A DNA stretch of 64,000 nucleotides from Chondrilla cf. caribensis (lineage: Eukaryota; Porifera; Demospongiae; Chondrillida; Chondrillidae): assembly GCA_964020155.1 (NCBI GenBank), contig OZ026546.1:6111379-6175378 (forward strand), read 5' to 3'. A program made the position numbers and the translations under genes. Of the stretch, positions 40,501 to 50,553 are shown in pieces. Under the pieces are notes generated by a model that saw nothing but the letters and a program-made list of their open reading frames with translations, made no database searches and had not been told where the DNA came from. How positions within the stretch are numbered: the first letter of the stretch is position 1; each line of letters starts with the position of its first letter.

Positions 40501-42249
40501 GATGACATACCCGAAGAGCTCATGTGCACAGAGGACTGTGATAGTGCTCTGGCGGGCGACTTCCCACCAACTAGAAGCCAGCTTACCTTGTCTCCCCCTC
40601 TCCCCACACCATCACCGCAGAGCAGAAAGCGAACACTAGACATGTTTAAGTGTAACGACTCCTACCAGGTACTGCCGAATTTCCGAATTGTCAAAACTCT
40701 CTCAAAGAAGAGAGCAAAGATCGAACAGGATGTTTTTGTGTTTCACCGTTCAAATTCTTTGCCGGATTTGACCTCCAATGTGCATGTTTACGTTTGCCAA
40801 GACGCCCAGCCACAAGTTATTGGCAGTGCTGCTATTGTCTCTCCAGTGCGGTTCACGGAGAAACCACAGGAAAAGATGCTCCAGCCAAATTTCCAAACCA
40901 AGACCAATAACCCCATAGAGCAGATTGGCAACCATCAAGACTCGGTGTTCTCACACACCAGCAGCCACCAACCCTTGCAGAAATCTCAGATGTCCGCTTT
41001 CAATACCCTTCACTCCAACCACCAGTTTGTCCCGGATTCTGATCTGTGCGACAGTGAATGCTCCAGCACCGCGATGTTGAGGCAGTTGTCTCTACAGTCG
41101 GAAGCAGTGACTCCACTGGCGCAACCTGAACTAACCCCGCCCCCCAGCGCTACACCAAATGGCAGCAAGCATGACACGATGACTGTGTTTCAGGAATTGA
41201 GCCAAACCCCCGTTTCCCGGCAAGGAACTTTGGAAAACAGCATTGTTTCTTCTTTTTCCATACATCACCCCACCCCAGGATCGAAAAAGATGAATAAATC
41301 CAGCAAGAGGAAGAAAGGGAAGCCTCAGAGACTTGCTTTGAATCCTTCACAGCCTCAAACGCCCACTGCTACACAGAAGAAGCCGCAAAGGTACGTATGT
41401 GTGTGAGTGTAGATAAGGGAACATGTATGTACATGCATATGTATGTACGTAAATGAGGATAGGGACGTACTTTGTACATATGTAAATATAGTGAGGTTGT
41501 ATGAATGTATGTACATAAGTATGTAAAGATAATATATAAATTTTGAAATATATTGTGAATTCTTGTTAATCCGCCACCGTTTTGTCCACCACAATTTCCC
41601 AGTACCAATATTATCCATAATCTGAAATGTAACTGGAAATATTTTGCTGAACTCATTGATCCACCATTTTTTAAGTGAATTGAATTTGATTAAGGATTAT
41701 TCACTGTACATATTGATGGATAGATTGAATATGATAGATTACCGATAATTTACTTACAGTGAAACCTCTCTAATCCGACAGTCAATGGGACCTGAGAATA
41801 ACGTTGGATTAGGAGGTTGTTGGATTATGGAGTGCCTCTTACCATACTTATGTATGGTGACTGTACCTCATATAATGGTTGGATTATAGAGGTGTCGGAT
41901 TAGCAAGGTTCCGCTGTACTAAAATATCTTATGGCTTGGTTCATGTATCTCTAGAATGTGCACATACATACAGTATGTGAGTACTAGCATTATAGCAGTC
42001 ATGTAAGAAAGTAACGTACATTTTTGTACCTGTACATACATATCTGTACAAAATATGCACACGTGTACAACAAACGTAAGTTCCACTTGTCCTCTTGTGT
42101 ACTGTAGCTGTCGCACAACCTGGCCTTCCAGCAAGTCGGCGTGGTGCAATGGGTGCAAGACCAAAAAGCATGGCTGTGAGCGTCTCAGACAGATGAAGAA
42201 GGATCCGTTGAATGCAGAACTGGGCTTGAAACCTGGCCGTCTCTTCTAA
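26476..42249 (+). CDS. C-clamp DNA-binding protein with a second Cys/His module
   Basis: Three exons: 26476-27375 (phase 0), 40483-41390, 42108-42249 (stop TAA), about 649 residues from the first ATG. An in-frame acceptor-like site near 26560 means that the true start could lie elsewhere. Exon 1 has a Cys/His module: WRRLC, then Cys 11 residues later, then YCSRH (C-x10-C-x10-C-x2-H), reminiscent of the zf-C3Hc3H domain of KANSL2/INO80D. The middle is Ser/Pro/Gln-rich with [18 protein letters not shown]. Exon 3 encodes [20 protein letters not shown] followed by HGC. The four-cysteine basic pattern C-x11-C-x2-C-x6-C resembles the C-clamp of TCF/LEF E-tails and of GLUT4EF/ZNF395 proteins, which contacts GC-rich DNA. 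Nuclear DNA binding is thus likely. Intron 1 is 13.1 kb and houses a nested transposon. Confidence 0.7.
27523..27730. repeat. GT-rich microsatellite, (GT)n with GCGT variants
   Basis: Starts about 150 bp after the exon-1 donor of the C-clamp gene. It produces Cys-Val/His-Thr open frames only. Confidence 0.95.
28161..28611. repeat. 51-bp minisatellite
   Basis: Nine copies of a unit containing ATGAACAGAACCACCCTGGG and ATGGTCACCTGTATTGTACA. As 51 is a multiple of three it opens long frames on both strands, none with a family match. Intron 1 of the C-clamp gene. Confidence 0.95.
28850..30830. other. Intron interior without recognisable genes
   Basis: Inspected for exons and RNA genes; none seen. 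It contains scattered ACGTATGTAC-type alternating purine-pyrimidine clusters, a short (GT)n at about 29507-29543, and a duplicated sentence TGTGTATCTTGACCACAATT at 30534 and 30701. Confidence 0.5.
30868..31185. repeat. 64-bp minisatellite
   Basis: Five copies of a 64-bp unit with GGTCAGATTATAGAGGTTTT, CTTATGGACCTATTGCAGTC and GAGATCGAGATCTCGTG. Each unit contains the small palindrome CGAGATCTCG. Confidence 0.95.
32308..32849. repeat. Tandem duplication of about 180 bp; the second copy carries a MITE
   Basis: Both copies start TGACTGGTAACCCAACCCAT or near it and end TCACTGTATAGGTGAGAGTA. The first copy (about 32308-32490) is uninterrupted. The second (about 32494-32849) is identical in order but split by the MITE at 32591-32766. 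Confidence 0.9.
32591..32766 (-). mobile_element. MITE family B with documented TA target duplication
   Basis: Begins CAGTGAACCTCGCTAATCTG and ends TTAGAGAGGTTTCACTG, 176 bp, with TA on both sides. The neighbouring duplicate preserves the empty site (GTAGAA-TA-CTGTGTATG at 32401-32417). Confidence 0.9.
33439..33861 (+). pseudogene. N-terminal half of a Tc1-like transposase (HTH only)
   Basis: About 140 residues from the MPTRLS start; an upstream in-frame ATG at 33322 also exists. The first helix-turn-helix is [20 protein letters not shown] ... [12 protein letters not shown], followed by a basic GRNSKIT linker. The second helix-turn-helix, [20 protein letters not shown] ... [12 protein letters not shown], resembles the PAI-RED paired domain of Tc1/Tc3 transposases. 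After residues [10 protein letters not shown] the homology stops, and the remaining residues are simply the antisense of the BEN gene. The DDE domain is absent. This may be a dead transposase or a DNA-binding-only protein. Confidence 0.65.
33706..35293 (-). CDS. BEN-domain-like protein inside the transposon
   Basis: Two exons: 35075-35293 and 33706-34848, phase 0, 453 residues. Exon 1 ([17 protein letters not shown] ... [19 protein letters not shown]) resembles the small beta-barrel module found at the N-terminus of many invertebrate BEN-domain proteins. Exon 2 starts with an acidic Glu/Asp/Ser stretch, then about 25 degenerate 8-residue repeats of the YSxPPYSPTH type, then His/Tyr-rich sequence. 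It ends with [20 protein letters not shown] and [13 protein letters not shown], which match the first half of a BEN domain. BEN domains bind DNA and chromatin partners. The second half of the domain is missing; the last 35 or so residues are antisense to the transposase frame. The gene lies wholly between the transposon ends. Confidence 0.6.
35855..36190. repeat. Tandem array of about 55-bp units rich in TACGTATGTAC
   Basis: Six copies containing CATACACACATACATCTATA and TGTACTGTGTATACATGTAC. All open frames here are repeat shadows. Confidence 0.9.
37013..37189 (-). mobile_element. MITE family B
   Basis: TA-flanked, 177 bp, CAGTGAAACCTCGCTAATCC ... AGAGAGGTTTCACTG. Over 95% alike by eye to the copy at 32591. 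Confidence 0.9.
37421..37590. repeat. GT microsatellite with a (GC)n core
   Basis: (GT)n interrupted by ACATGC and by a 20-bp GC alternation at about 37541-37560. Long alternating purine-pyrimidine tracts of this kind can adopt Z-DNA. Confidence 0.9.
37700..38585. other. Intron interior; open frame without family match
   Basis: A plus-strand open frame at 38029-38406 (125 codons) starts in a G-rich stretch and has no recognisable motif or splice-site framing. I regard it as chance. Nothing else seen. Confidence 0.4.
38590..39110. repeat. 17-bp minisatellite, about 30 copies
   Basis: Unit TTAGCACATACTCCTGG, with CTCCTGG, TTCTGG, TCCGGG and TCCTTG variants. Patterns of adjacent variants recur as higher-order blocks. 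Confidence 0.95.
39890..40378. repeat. 22-24-bp minisatellite just upstream of exon 2 of the C-clamp gene
   Basis: About 21 copies built on GGATGTGTGTGCTCAATGG with two unit lengths and a duplicated higher-order block (about 39940-40100 is repeated at 40181-40370). It ends about 100 bp before the exon at 40483. Confidence 0.9.
41553..41706 (+). mobile_element. MITE family C
   Basis: Starts TGTGAATTCTTGTTAATCCG and ends GATTATTCACTG followed by TA, in intron 2 of the C-clamp gene. Confidence 0.75.
41757..41916 (+). mobile_element. MITE family B
   Basis: CAGTGAAACCTCTCTAATCC ... TTAGCAAGGTTCCGCTG, TA-flanked, opposite orientation to the copies at 32591 and 37013. Only about 50 bp separate it from the family C copy before it. 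Confidence 0.85.
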
Positions 42250-42876
42250 CTCCTCCGTTCAATTTGAAATCTACGGCTGTGTCCACTTGTGTACAACTAC
42301 ATATTATTCTTGTGTGCCTATGTCGTCTGCTCATTTGGACAGATGCGTACTTTGGATTTTGTGTTTTTGAATGGGCCCAGAATGGACCCTGTTTGTCGGT
42401 GACACTTATGTACTGTATCTACCCCTTAAGTGTCTCAGTTGTCATTTTATCACCATTTTTTGTCCTTTGGAAGCAACCATTTATTGTAGTTTATATATTA
42501 CCTGGAGTCCGTTAGCTCTACACGTTGTGTGTGTGTTTTTACTATGTCCTTGTCATTGTGTGTACGTTTGTGTGTGTGTCTCCATGCGTTTAATTGTGTG
42601 CATGTGTGTTTGTGCATGTACTTGAGTGTATGTACTTAGGTGCATGATGTATGTATGTCAACTATTATCTTTAGCTTTTTTTTTGATTCACCACCTCAAA
42701 TGAGGAGGAACTAGTGAAGTATTATAATTATGAATTTGGTAATGATCAATCATAATTGCAAGTTTCTCTATTGAAAATGTACGCAATGTCATAACACCTA
42801 TATATAATACATACGTGTAATATGCAAATAATTGCTTACAATATTATATTAACATGCATGGTACATGATCTATATA

Positions 42877-43050
42877 CAGTGGAACCTCTCTATTACAAAC
42901 CTCTGAAATGTGGAAACCTCTGTAATAAGGACACCATTCTGTGTCCAAGTGTAGTACTGTAATGTATTAAATGACCTCTGAATTGAGTAAACCTCATATT
43001 AAGGACTGAAATTAAGGTTCCAAAGTGTCCTTAATAGAGAGGTTCCAGTG
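42877..43050 (+). mobile_element. MITE family A
   Basis: CAGTGGAACCTCTCTATTAC ... TAATAGAGAGGTTCCAGTG, TA-flanked, downstream of the C-clamp gene's stop codon. Confidence 0.85.
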
Positions 43051-43801
43051 TAATATGTAGAACATGTATGTTGATGGAACTATCCAAACATAGCCCATGT
43101 AGCTCTTTATGGATAACTTATACATTTATTATGTATCCTGGTTGAAGGTATATAACATCAAAGGAACTGACCTATGTACATTTCCCATGTACTAGCTCAG
43201 AACAGATCAAATTGATGTACTTTTAATTTGACCAAACCGGATTAATTTTGATACACTTCTTGACAAAATGTAATTAGTTACCAGTTGCCAGGATACATAA
43301 TAGATAAATCCCTCCTCAGGTTGGTACATGGGAAATGTACTCACTACAAAAGACTAATTGACCGAGGGCTGCGAAGTACATACAACATGTATATTACAAT
43401 ACTGTAGCCAGTAAATGTATTATAAAATGCATTTACTGGCTCAATGGTATTTTATTTAGCACACAATGTATTTAATTGTCAGAATTTATACATACAAGAA
43501 TTTTACTGCAATATACAAAACTTATAATAATACAATGACATTGTATTATAATATGCACATGATATTGACTCGTGTATTCGTTATGTACAAATAAACACAA
43601 CGTACACTTAGTTAACATTCAGTTATATTTCACCTGCACATACGTACTGTACATCATCCCAACAGTGTATACTGTACAAACATACATGTATACTTGAGCA
43701 TTATTAGTATAAAACCTATATACTCTGTACCAATCGATATATGATAGAACATTGAGACACAAGGTTCGTTGGTACATGATTGTACTCAAGCAGGCACACA
43801 T
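43051..43801. other. AT-rich 3' flank between convergent C-clamp gene and LDAH
   Basis: No exon or RNA gene seen. Probably holds the 3' UTR and polyadenylation signals of both convergent genes. Confidence 0.45.
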
Positions 43802-44734
43802 TCAGATGTAGTCCTTCATGAGCGAATGTACGTGAAGTGCCATCTCGTCAGAATTCTTCAACACGAAGGCATGTTCGTGGTTCTGCTGACATTGCTCCAC
43901 ATAAACCAGAGGAAACCTTTCCTTGAATTGGTGGCAGGCATCGCTTGGTACCCAGTGGTCACTCACACCGTAATAGATAAACAGCTTAGGTCCGAACGTT
44001 TCAACTGCACTTGAATCCAGTTCTCTCACCTTATCCAATTCCTCTTCTCCCATTGACACAATGTTATGAACAGAACCGACATTAATGATATTCATGACTC
44101 CTTCGATCATGTGCGTCTGATGTTTTTTGGGTGAGGACAGAAACCGAATTCCAAGGAATAGCCTCTTCAGGGGAGCTGGTATCAAGGAACAAAGAAATAT
44201 GAGAAATAACAGTAATGATTTGAACCAGCTCCGGGAGAGAAAAGGAGCTAAGCGTCTTCCAGAAGGACTTTCATCCATTCTTTCTATGGTTGGAAACAGC
44301 AAAAATGCTTTCCGAACTCTCTCGGGATCAATTCTCTTCAACATCTGCAATATCATGTAGCAGCCAATGGAATGTCCAATGAGAATCAGAGGGGAGCTCG
44401 AAGGGAGTTGAACGTTCAAGTATGCCAGTTTATGGTGAATTTGGTCTTCTAGGTTGTACCACGTCCGACCGGAAGTTCTGTCCTCCCGGAAGTGACCGGG
44501 AGAGTGACCCGCATGTGACACCACTGAAATGTTGACCCTTCTCTGACACATCTCGTACAGCTTGTTTGCAAATGGGATATAAAGATGGCCGATGCCGGGA
44601 CTTCCTGGAACGATCAATACAGTAGTGGACTGCTCTGGAGAAGACACACTTGCCGTTTCGACTACATGAGTCGGGATTCCGTCCACGTCCCGAACGTTCA
44701 CGGAGATATTCTTCGCAGCCATCCTAGCTACCAC
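43802..44734 (-). CDS. LDAH: Lipid droplet-associated hydrolase
   Basis: Single-exon open frame of 310 residues (human LDAH 325). An alpha/beta-hydrolase that sits on lipid droplets; its substrate (cholesteryl ester or triacylglycerol) is debated. Visible landmarks: VLIVPGSPGIGHLY (the oxyanion-side PGNPG-like loop), nucleophile elbow GHSIG, the hydrophobic hairpin WFKSLLLFLIFLCSLIPAPL expected for droplet insertion, catalytic Asp in YGVSDHWVP, and the catalytic His in NHEHAFVLKNSDEMA. Two nearby ATGs (44734 and 44722) could start it; the second is followed by AAGAAT. It is intronless here, unlike most neighbours, which might reflect intron loss or retroposition. Head-to-head with the first MATE gene. 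Confidence 0.92.
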   Translation of the reverse strand: MVARMAAKNISVNVRDVDGIPTHVVETASVSSPEQSTTVLIVPGSPGIGHLYIPFANKLYEMCQRRVNISVVSHAGHSPGHFREDRTSGRTWYNLEDQIHHKLAYLNVQLPSSSPLILIGHSIGCYMILQMLKRIDPERVRKAFLLFPTIERMDESPSGRRLAPFLSRSWFKSLLLFLIFLCSLIPAPLKRLFLGIRFLSSPKKHQTHMIEGVMNIINVGSVHNIVSMGEEELDKVRELDSSAVETFGPKLFIYYGVSDHWVPSDACHQFKERFPLVYVEQCQQNHEHAFVLKNSDEMALHVHSLMKDYI

Positions 44735-44957
44735 AGCACGCTCCTTAGTCTCGCATAGCCAGGACTAACAATGGCGCCCACCGACCCATGCATCTATTTT
44801 GAGGGTCGGGCTAAGAGGGCCTATCGCATTCTTACATGTACATTACTATGTAATGGTAATGTATATAGACGAATCTAAACTATTATTATACATACGTACG
44901 TAGACAACATTTGTTACCACCTGCGACTATAATAACATTGCTTTACCGAACACAATA
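44735..44957. promoter_or_regulatory. Bidirectional promoter region of LDAH and the first MATE gene
   Basis: 223 bp between divergent start codons. Contains a CCTAGCTACCACAGCACG / ACAATGGCGCCCACC stretch with a YY1-like AATGGCG. No TATA box at the expected spacing. Function inferred from layout. Confidence 0.5.
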
Positions 44958-45928
44958 ATGGAGGAAGAAGAGGATCTCCCTCGGAATACAACTGATGAAA
45001 GTGTTCGAATACTTTCTTTTCACCAGATAAAAATGGAATTTTTCCTACTTTTCGGTCTGGTATGGCCGACGGCAGTGTCTTTAGTAATGGTTCAAGCTAT
45101 TTTCTTCGTTTCTCTGACGTTCTGCAGTCACATAAGGGACGACTCTTCCTTGGAACTGGACGCGGTGGGATTCTCCATGAGCATTATCAACATAACCGCC
45201 CTGAGTGTGGCGGTTGGGATGGGTACGGCCGTGGACACCCTAGCTGCCCAAGCCTATGGCGCGAAAGAATACCATAAGGTCGGCGTGTATCTTCAGCGAG
45301 CCATTTTAATCCTTCTTCTATCCGTTTTGCCGGTGTATGCCATTTGGTTCAACTTGGAGACTGTGTTGAGCGCCCTTCACCAACCACCGTGCGTTATTGA
45401 ACTTACAGTCCAATACCTACACACCTATTCTTCGTGTCTTCCTGCTCTGTTTGTTTTGCTACAAGTGGAAAAGTACCTGAGAGCGCAAAACATCGTATAC
45501 CCCTTTATCATCACTGGAATCATTGCAAACATTGTAAATGTATCCGCCCATGCACTTTTTGTGTTGGTTGCTGGCTGGGGTGTTCGAGGAGCTGCAGCCG
45601 CTGTCTCACTTGCCACTTACACCCAGTTGGCATCTCTCATTGCAATCATAGTGATCATGAAACTGCAGAAGAAGACCTGGAACGGATGGAGCAAAGAGGC
45701 TCTCTTGGGATGGGGCCAGTTCCTATACTACGGACTCCCTGGTCTTGCCATGTTTGCTATCGAAGAGTGGAGTTTTGAAATTGGGCAAATTGTCTCTGGC
45801 ATTCTCCCAGATGGGGTATTTCAGCAGGGTATTTATTCCATTTTAAATTCATTCAATAATGTCTTGTTCACTATACCAACGGCATTCTCAATTGCTATCA
45901 GTGTACGTATTGGAAATGAACTTGGTGC

Positions 45929-46002
<74 letters not shown>

Positions 46003-47318
46003 CATGTGAAGTGTGGTATGTGTAAATATACAATCAAAAACAATTCACATACTTTGAGCTTGAATGGAGTTCGCCCACATAATTATAGTGTGCACTATAT
46101 ACAGTTGAATAATGTTGTACTTTGTGGTATAAGAACGATATATAGTGTTACTGGATGAACCTGGACTAGTGGAACGACCATATGCATATGCTTAAACCAT
46201 CTATACTTTATATGAATGTGATCATTTTGGTTTATACCTTCTTGTGTGACTTCATTCTGAGTGTAAAGTGTCTCATAGATATCTTTTACAGGTGTTTAAC
46301 ACAATAATTGTTGTGGTCTCTATGAAGATCTCATGCAGTTTTTTTGTCATACTAACGTAATGCTATTATGTTCAGATATTGTATATTTTCTACAGGGAGA
46401 CCGCAGATAGCAAAACGTTCCATGATTGTTGGTTTTTTTCTCTGTCTCGTCTGGGGAGTGTTCGTTGAGATACTGATGATCTCCTTCAACCCTTACATCC
46501 CAGCCCTCTTCACCAGGGACACCTGTATCCTACAGGCCATGTCTGTACCAATGTACGTACTCTCCATAACCACATTTCTTGATGCGATACAGTCCTACAC
46601 GGCAGGGGTCCTACGAGGCGCTGGTAAACAACTCGTAGGAGCTATTAGTAACATTTTCTCCTATTGGCTGACCGGGGTACCACTTGGTATCATTCTGGCC
46701 ATAGTTGGCGGTTTGGGGGCTATAGGGTACTGGATTGGACTGGGGTTTGCCGTGTTGAGTCAATTGATCATCTATATTGCTTTTATACTTGTCATCAATT
46801 GGAAGAAACTGGCTATCCAGGTGCAGAAAAATGTGTCCGGGCTGAGTACTTCTGACTCAAAGCTGAAGGTACAGTATAAAGTTGTGAATACAGGTGAGGA
46901 TATGGTCACCATCATAGACCCAGCTGCAGAACAGAGTGAGGAAGAAGATGAAAATCCATCTTCCACTTTCACACTGGATTCCAATTGCAAAGAAAATGGA
47001 AGTGAAACTCATAATCTTATTGACCCTAGCACTGCCGATTCACCTCTGTTTGTGTCCACGGATGAAGAATCTAACAACAGAGCGCCTCACACAGAGTCAT
47101 CACCACACGTAGGTGTTGTTCTCACCAAAAGGGTCCTGTTTCTTCGTCTGTGCACTATTGCATTTGTTGTTTCTCTGACTTGTTGCGCTGTAGTAGCTGG
47201 ACAGTTTGTTGTGTGGGAAACAACACTTTGTGACCCATATGGAAGCATTAATTTAACTAACGTCAGTAATTCTGTAAATGATTCCAGAGCATGTCTTTTT
47301 TATGTGGATACTGTGTAA
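44958..47318 (+). CDS. MATE-family multidrug/organic cation exporter, copy 1
   Basis: SLC47-type proton-coupled antiporter of the plasma membrane. Two exons, 44958-45930 and 46396-47318, phase 1, 631 residues (human MATE1 570). MATE-typical hydrophobic segments begin with FGLVWPTAVSLVMVQAIFFV. Family blocks include GMGTAVDTLAAQAYGA, the QRAILILLL helix, LRAQNIVYPF, RIGNELGAG at the exon junction, and GAISNIFSYWLTGVPLG. After the usual 12 helices comes an acidic cytosolic stretch (EQSEEEDE) and a thirteenth C-terminal helix (LRLCTIAFVVSLTCCAVVAG), as in vertebrate MATEs. The 5' splice site GCAG|gtgtgtgt is the first unit of a GT microsatellite. The next gene is a tandem paralogue with the intron at the same place and phase. 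Confidence 0.9.
45931..46001. repeat. (GT)n microsatellite that forms the 5' splice site of MATE copy 1
   Basis: About 35 uninterrupted GT units starting at the first base of the intron. Any of several GT steps could be used as donor; only the first preserves phase 1 after GGTGCAG without adding residues. Confidence 0.9.
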
Positions 47319-47411
47319 ATATTATATGTCAGTATACTATTACTGTATGATCATCATTGTTGACAATGTCGACTTGTTTGTTGAATCCCAATCCCAATTG
47401 TTATCAGAGAA

Positions 47412-50257
47412 ATGAGAATGGAATCTTCAAAAATGGACGCCGCTCCTGTGGACAGCAACGGAAGCAGGTCTAACTACAGCTCGTCTTCTAATAAGCTTAA
47501 ATACTTCTTTTCACTTGTGTTCCGATGGATGAAGGGCGAGCCATTGTCGATTTTCCGTCTTGCATGGCCTATAGCTGTCTCCTACCTCTTGAAACAGAGT
47601 ATATTCCTCGTATCGCTCATATTCTGTGGCCATATCGACGAGAATTCCTCTGTCTCCCTAGACGCAGCTGGCTTGGCGCTCAGTTTCATCAATATCACCG
47701 GGTTCTCCGTTGCTATGGGTCTCGGGGCCGCCATGGACACCCTGGCATCTCAGGCATGGGGAGCAAAGAGTTACATAAAGGTCGGAATCTACCTTCAAAG
47801 AGGGATCCTCGTGCTTGCATTGGCGATGCTACCCGTGTACGCTCTCTGGGTCAACATAGAGTCCGTTCTTAACCTTCTTCTACAACCCCCCTGCGTTGTG
47901 GAGCAAGCCAGGGATTACATACATATATTCTCGTCTTGTCTCCCTGCCCTCTTTTTGAATATCCTCCTGGAGCGGTACATCCAGGTCCAGAACATCGTCT
48001 ACCCATTGATCATCACTGGAGTTATAGCCAACATTGTTAACGTCGTGGCTCATTCCTTGTTTGTGCTGGTAGCAAAGTGGGGGGTTCGCGGGGCGGGTGC
48101 TTCCACTGCACTGTCAATGTATGCACTCACAATTTCCCTTGTCATCATAATCTTGGCAAAGAAGATGCACAAGAAAACTTGGGGTGGGTGGACAAAAGAA
48201 GCTTTAAAGGATTGGGGACAATTTGCCCGCTACGGCATCCCGGGCTTTTTCATGTTGTCCGTGGAGTGGTGGAGTTTTGAGCTGGGCTACATCGTGGCTG
48301 GGACACTTGATGATGGCGAGATACAGCAGGGGATCCATGCCATCCTGATTAACTATGCAACGCTCATTTTTATGGTTCCGTATTCACTTTCTCTCGCTGT
48401 AACAGTTCGTGTTGGAAACGAGCTTGGGGCAGGTGAGCCACACATAGAGCTGCTTAATCCCAAGACACCCCACAATTGAGGGCACCTCCACTGCCCATTC
48501 ATAAAGGGGCTGTAGTTGAGTGGTTGTATCCTACATGTGTTGTGTGATGTGGACACTTCCGTGTACAACCTATACATGTTTCACACTCTTGTACAGTTCT
48601 TTGTGGATACATACTAGCCACATATACTCTTGTAGGAAAAGCGCACACATTCTCTTACAATGACAAGTTTCAGGAAGTGTGCATACTACAGAATTTTTAT
48701 CAATCCGTCACCATTGTATCCAGTCCAAAAATGAAAATTCGCAGATAAAATTTTCACAGATGCTGGCCACAGTCACGTGATAGAACAACGACAATGCCTA
48801 ATATGCAGATTTTCAAGGATGTTAAACCAACTGTGAAATTTGCGAAAATTTTGTCCCACGAAAATTTCCTGCTATACGGTATCTCGTAGCCATACTTTTG
48901 AAAAAGAACCTTGTTAGATTAATGAGCATTCACTGTATAGTCTTGTGTAGCCAGACCAAAAATATGACTGCAATCCTCACATTTCACTGTTTAGTATGTG
49001 CATGCATGTATATAATATTTCACAAAGTACAGTACTGTATCCGCTTTATTCAGTGTATACATATACGTATGTACATGCATACTACATGGTACAGTACTTG
49101 AAGCTTGGATCCTCTCATACCTCTTTGCAGGTCATCCTAAGGCTGCCAAGCATTCCTTTATCGTTGGTCTCGTCTTGCACTGCACATGGTTACTGCTCAT
49201 CGAAGTCTTCACCGTGTCCTTGAAGACTGAGTTCGTGAAACTGTTCACTTCTGATCCCTGTCTCTTGCAAGCCATCTCTGTACCACTGTTTTTATTCCTT
49301 ATAAATGTCGCAGGGGATCACACACAGGGTTTTCTATCTGGTGTTGTCCGGGGATGCGGGCGACAGCTTACTGGAGCCATCACTAACATCTTTTCATATT
49401 CGATCGGTGTTTCAGTTGGCATCGTGTTGGCCATTGTGGCTCATCTGGGGGTGGAGGGCTACTGGCTGGGGCTGTCGGTGGCAGTGGGGATCCAAACTGT
49501 GACCTACTCCACTATACTCTTCACCATGAGCTGGAAGAAGCAGTCAGTGAAGGCGCAAAAGATGGCCAGGTTGGTACTTAGTGAGAGTGGTGAAGGTGAT
49601 GGTGGGGAGACCCACGAGGATCGCCCCTCCAAAGACATGTCTTTAGAGATGGTACCCCTGGGTGAACCGTCTACAACGACAACTGATGGTGGTAATGATC
49701 AATTTTCACCTCAAGTGGACGAAATGGGACACGAATCTGTTAAGTTGCTAGCAGTGACCGTGTTTGATGATGTTTCTCCTGAAACTAGTAATAGTGATAG
49801 GCAGTTGAGTGATGGAGGTGGAACTCTGCCCAATGGTGTATCTGACCATTTTGTAGCTGATAGCGTGGGAACTCCACCAAACGAACCTCTATTGGATACT
49901 GTCGCCGAAGAGTGTGCTGATGATGAGCATAATTCCGATATCCTGGACCATCCTGACATCAATTCACGTGTGATTGAGGTCGATATCAGACAGGATATTC
50001 CACTGATGTCCGATGTTGAGGAAGACGACAACCAGACAGAAGAAGTGGTTGTGAATGCGTCAACTATATCAAATTCCTGCTGCGTATGTTTACCCCTCAA
50101 AACCATTGTATATCGTATTGTACTAGTGTCCATTGTGGTTAGTTTGCTTGTTGTTTCTGTTGTGATCAGTCAGCTGTTCGTTTACAAGCCCATTGCCTGT
50201 AGCACCAACATCACCATGACTTCGAATGTAAGTAATGAGTCTTGTATTTCTATTTAA
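47412..50257 (+). CDS. MATE-family multidrug/organic cation exporter, copy 2
   Basis: Two exons, 47412-48432 and 49131-50257, phase 1, 715 residues. Same family blocks as copy 1: IFRLAWPIAVSYLLKQSIFL, GLGAAMDTLASQAWGA, YIQVQNIVYPLIITGVIANI, RVGNELGAG at the junction, GAITNIFSYSIGVSVGIVLA. It is longer because the cytosolic segment between helices 12 and 13 expands to about 150 residues rich in Asp, Glu, Ser and Thr. The last helix is IVYRIVLVSIVVSLLVVSVV. Its donor is a normal GTGAGC, showing that the GT-tract donor of copy 1 is a later change. Only 93 bp separate the stop of copy 1 from this ATG, fitting a local tandem duplication. Substrate range cannot be read from sequence. Confidence 0.9.
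48689..48935 (+). mobile_element. MITE family C with a family D element inserted in it
   Basis: Outer element: TA then CAGAATTTTTATCAATCCGT ... AATGAGCATTCACTG then TA. Inner element at about 48729-48881, ending AAATTTCCTGCTATACGGTA and sharing the GTCACGTGATAGAACAA interior of the copy at 6637. It lies in the intron of MATE copy 2. Confidence 0.75.
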
Positions 50258-50553
50258 TTATTATTTAATTAATTATTATTTGTATTTAATTTGTTGATGA
50301 ATTAAGTTGTGCCATTATTCAATTAGGGCATTCGCGTGAGAAGCCTAGCGGGCACCGCGTCTCGCGTAACTAATCACCTATATACTCACGTGCGACAATT
50401 GCAATAAAATTAAAGCGACAGCCATTTTTCATCTGCATGTGCGCGCGATTCAGGCGCGTATCATCTATGCGGGGATTGTTTTCGTAGCAACGAACACTCA
50501 AGCTTGTATCGTACGCTTCGATTTTGCTGAGAACCTAACTGCCCCTTCACAAA

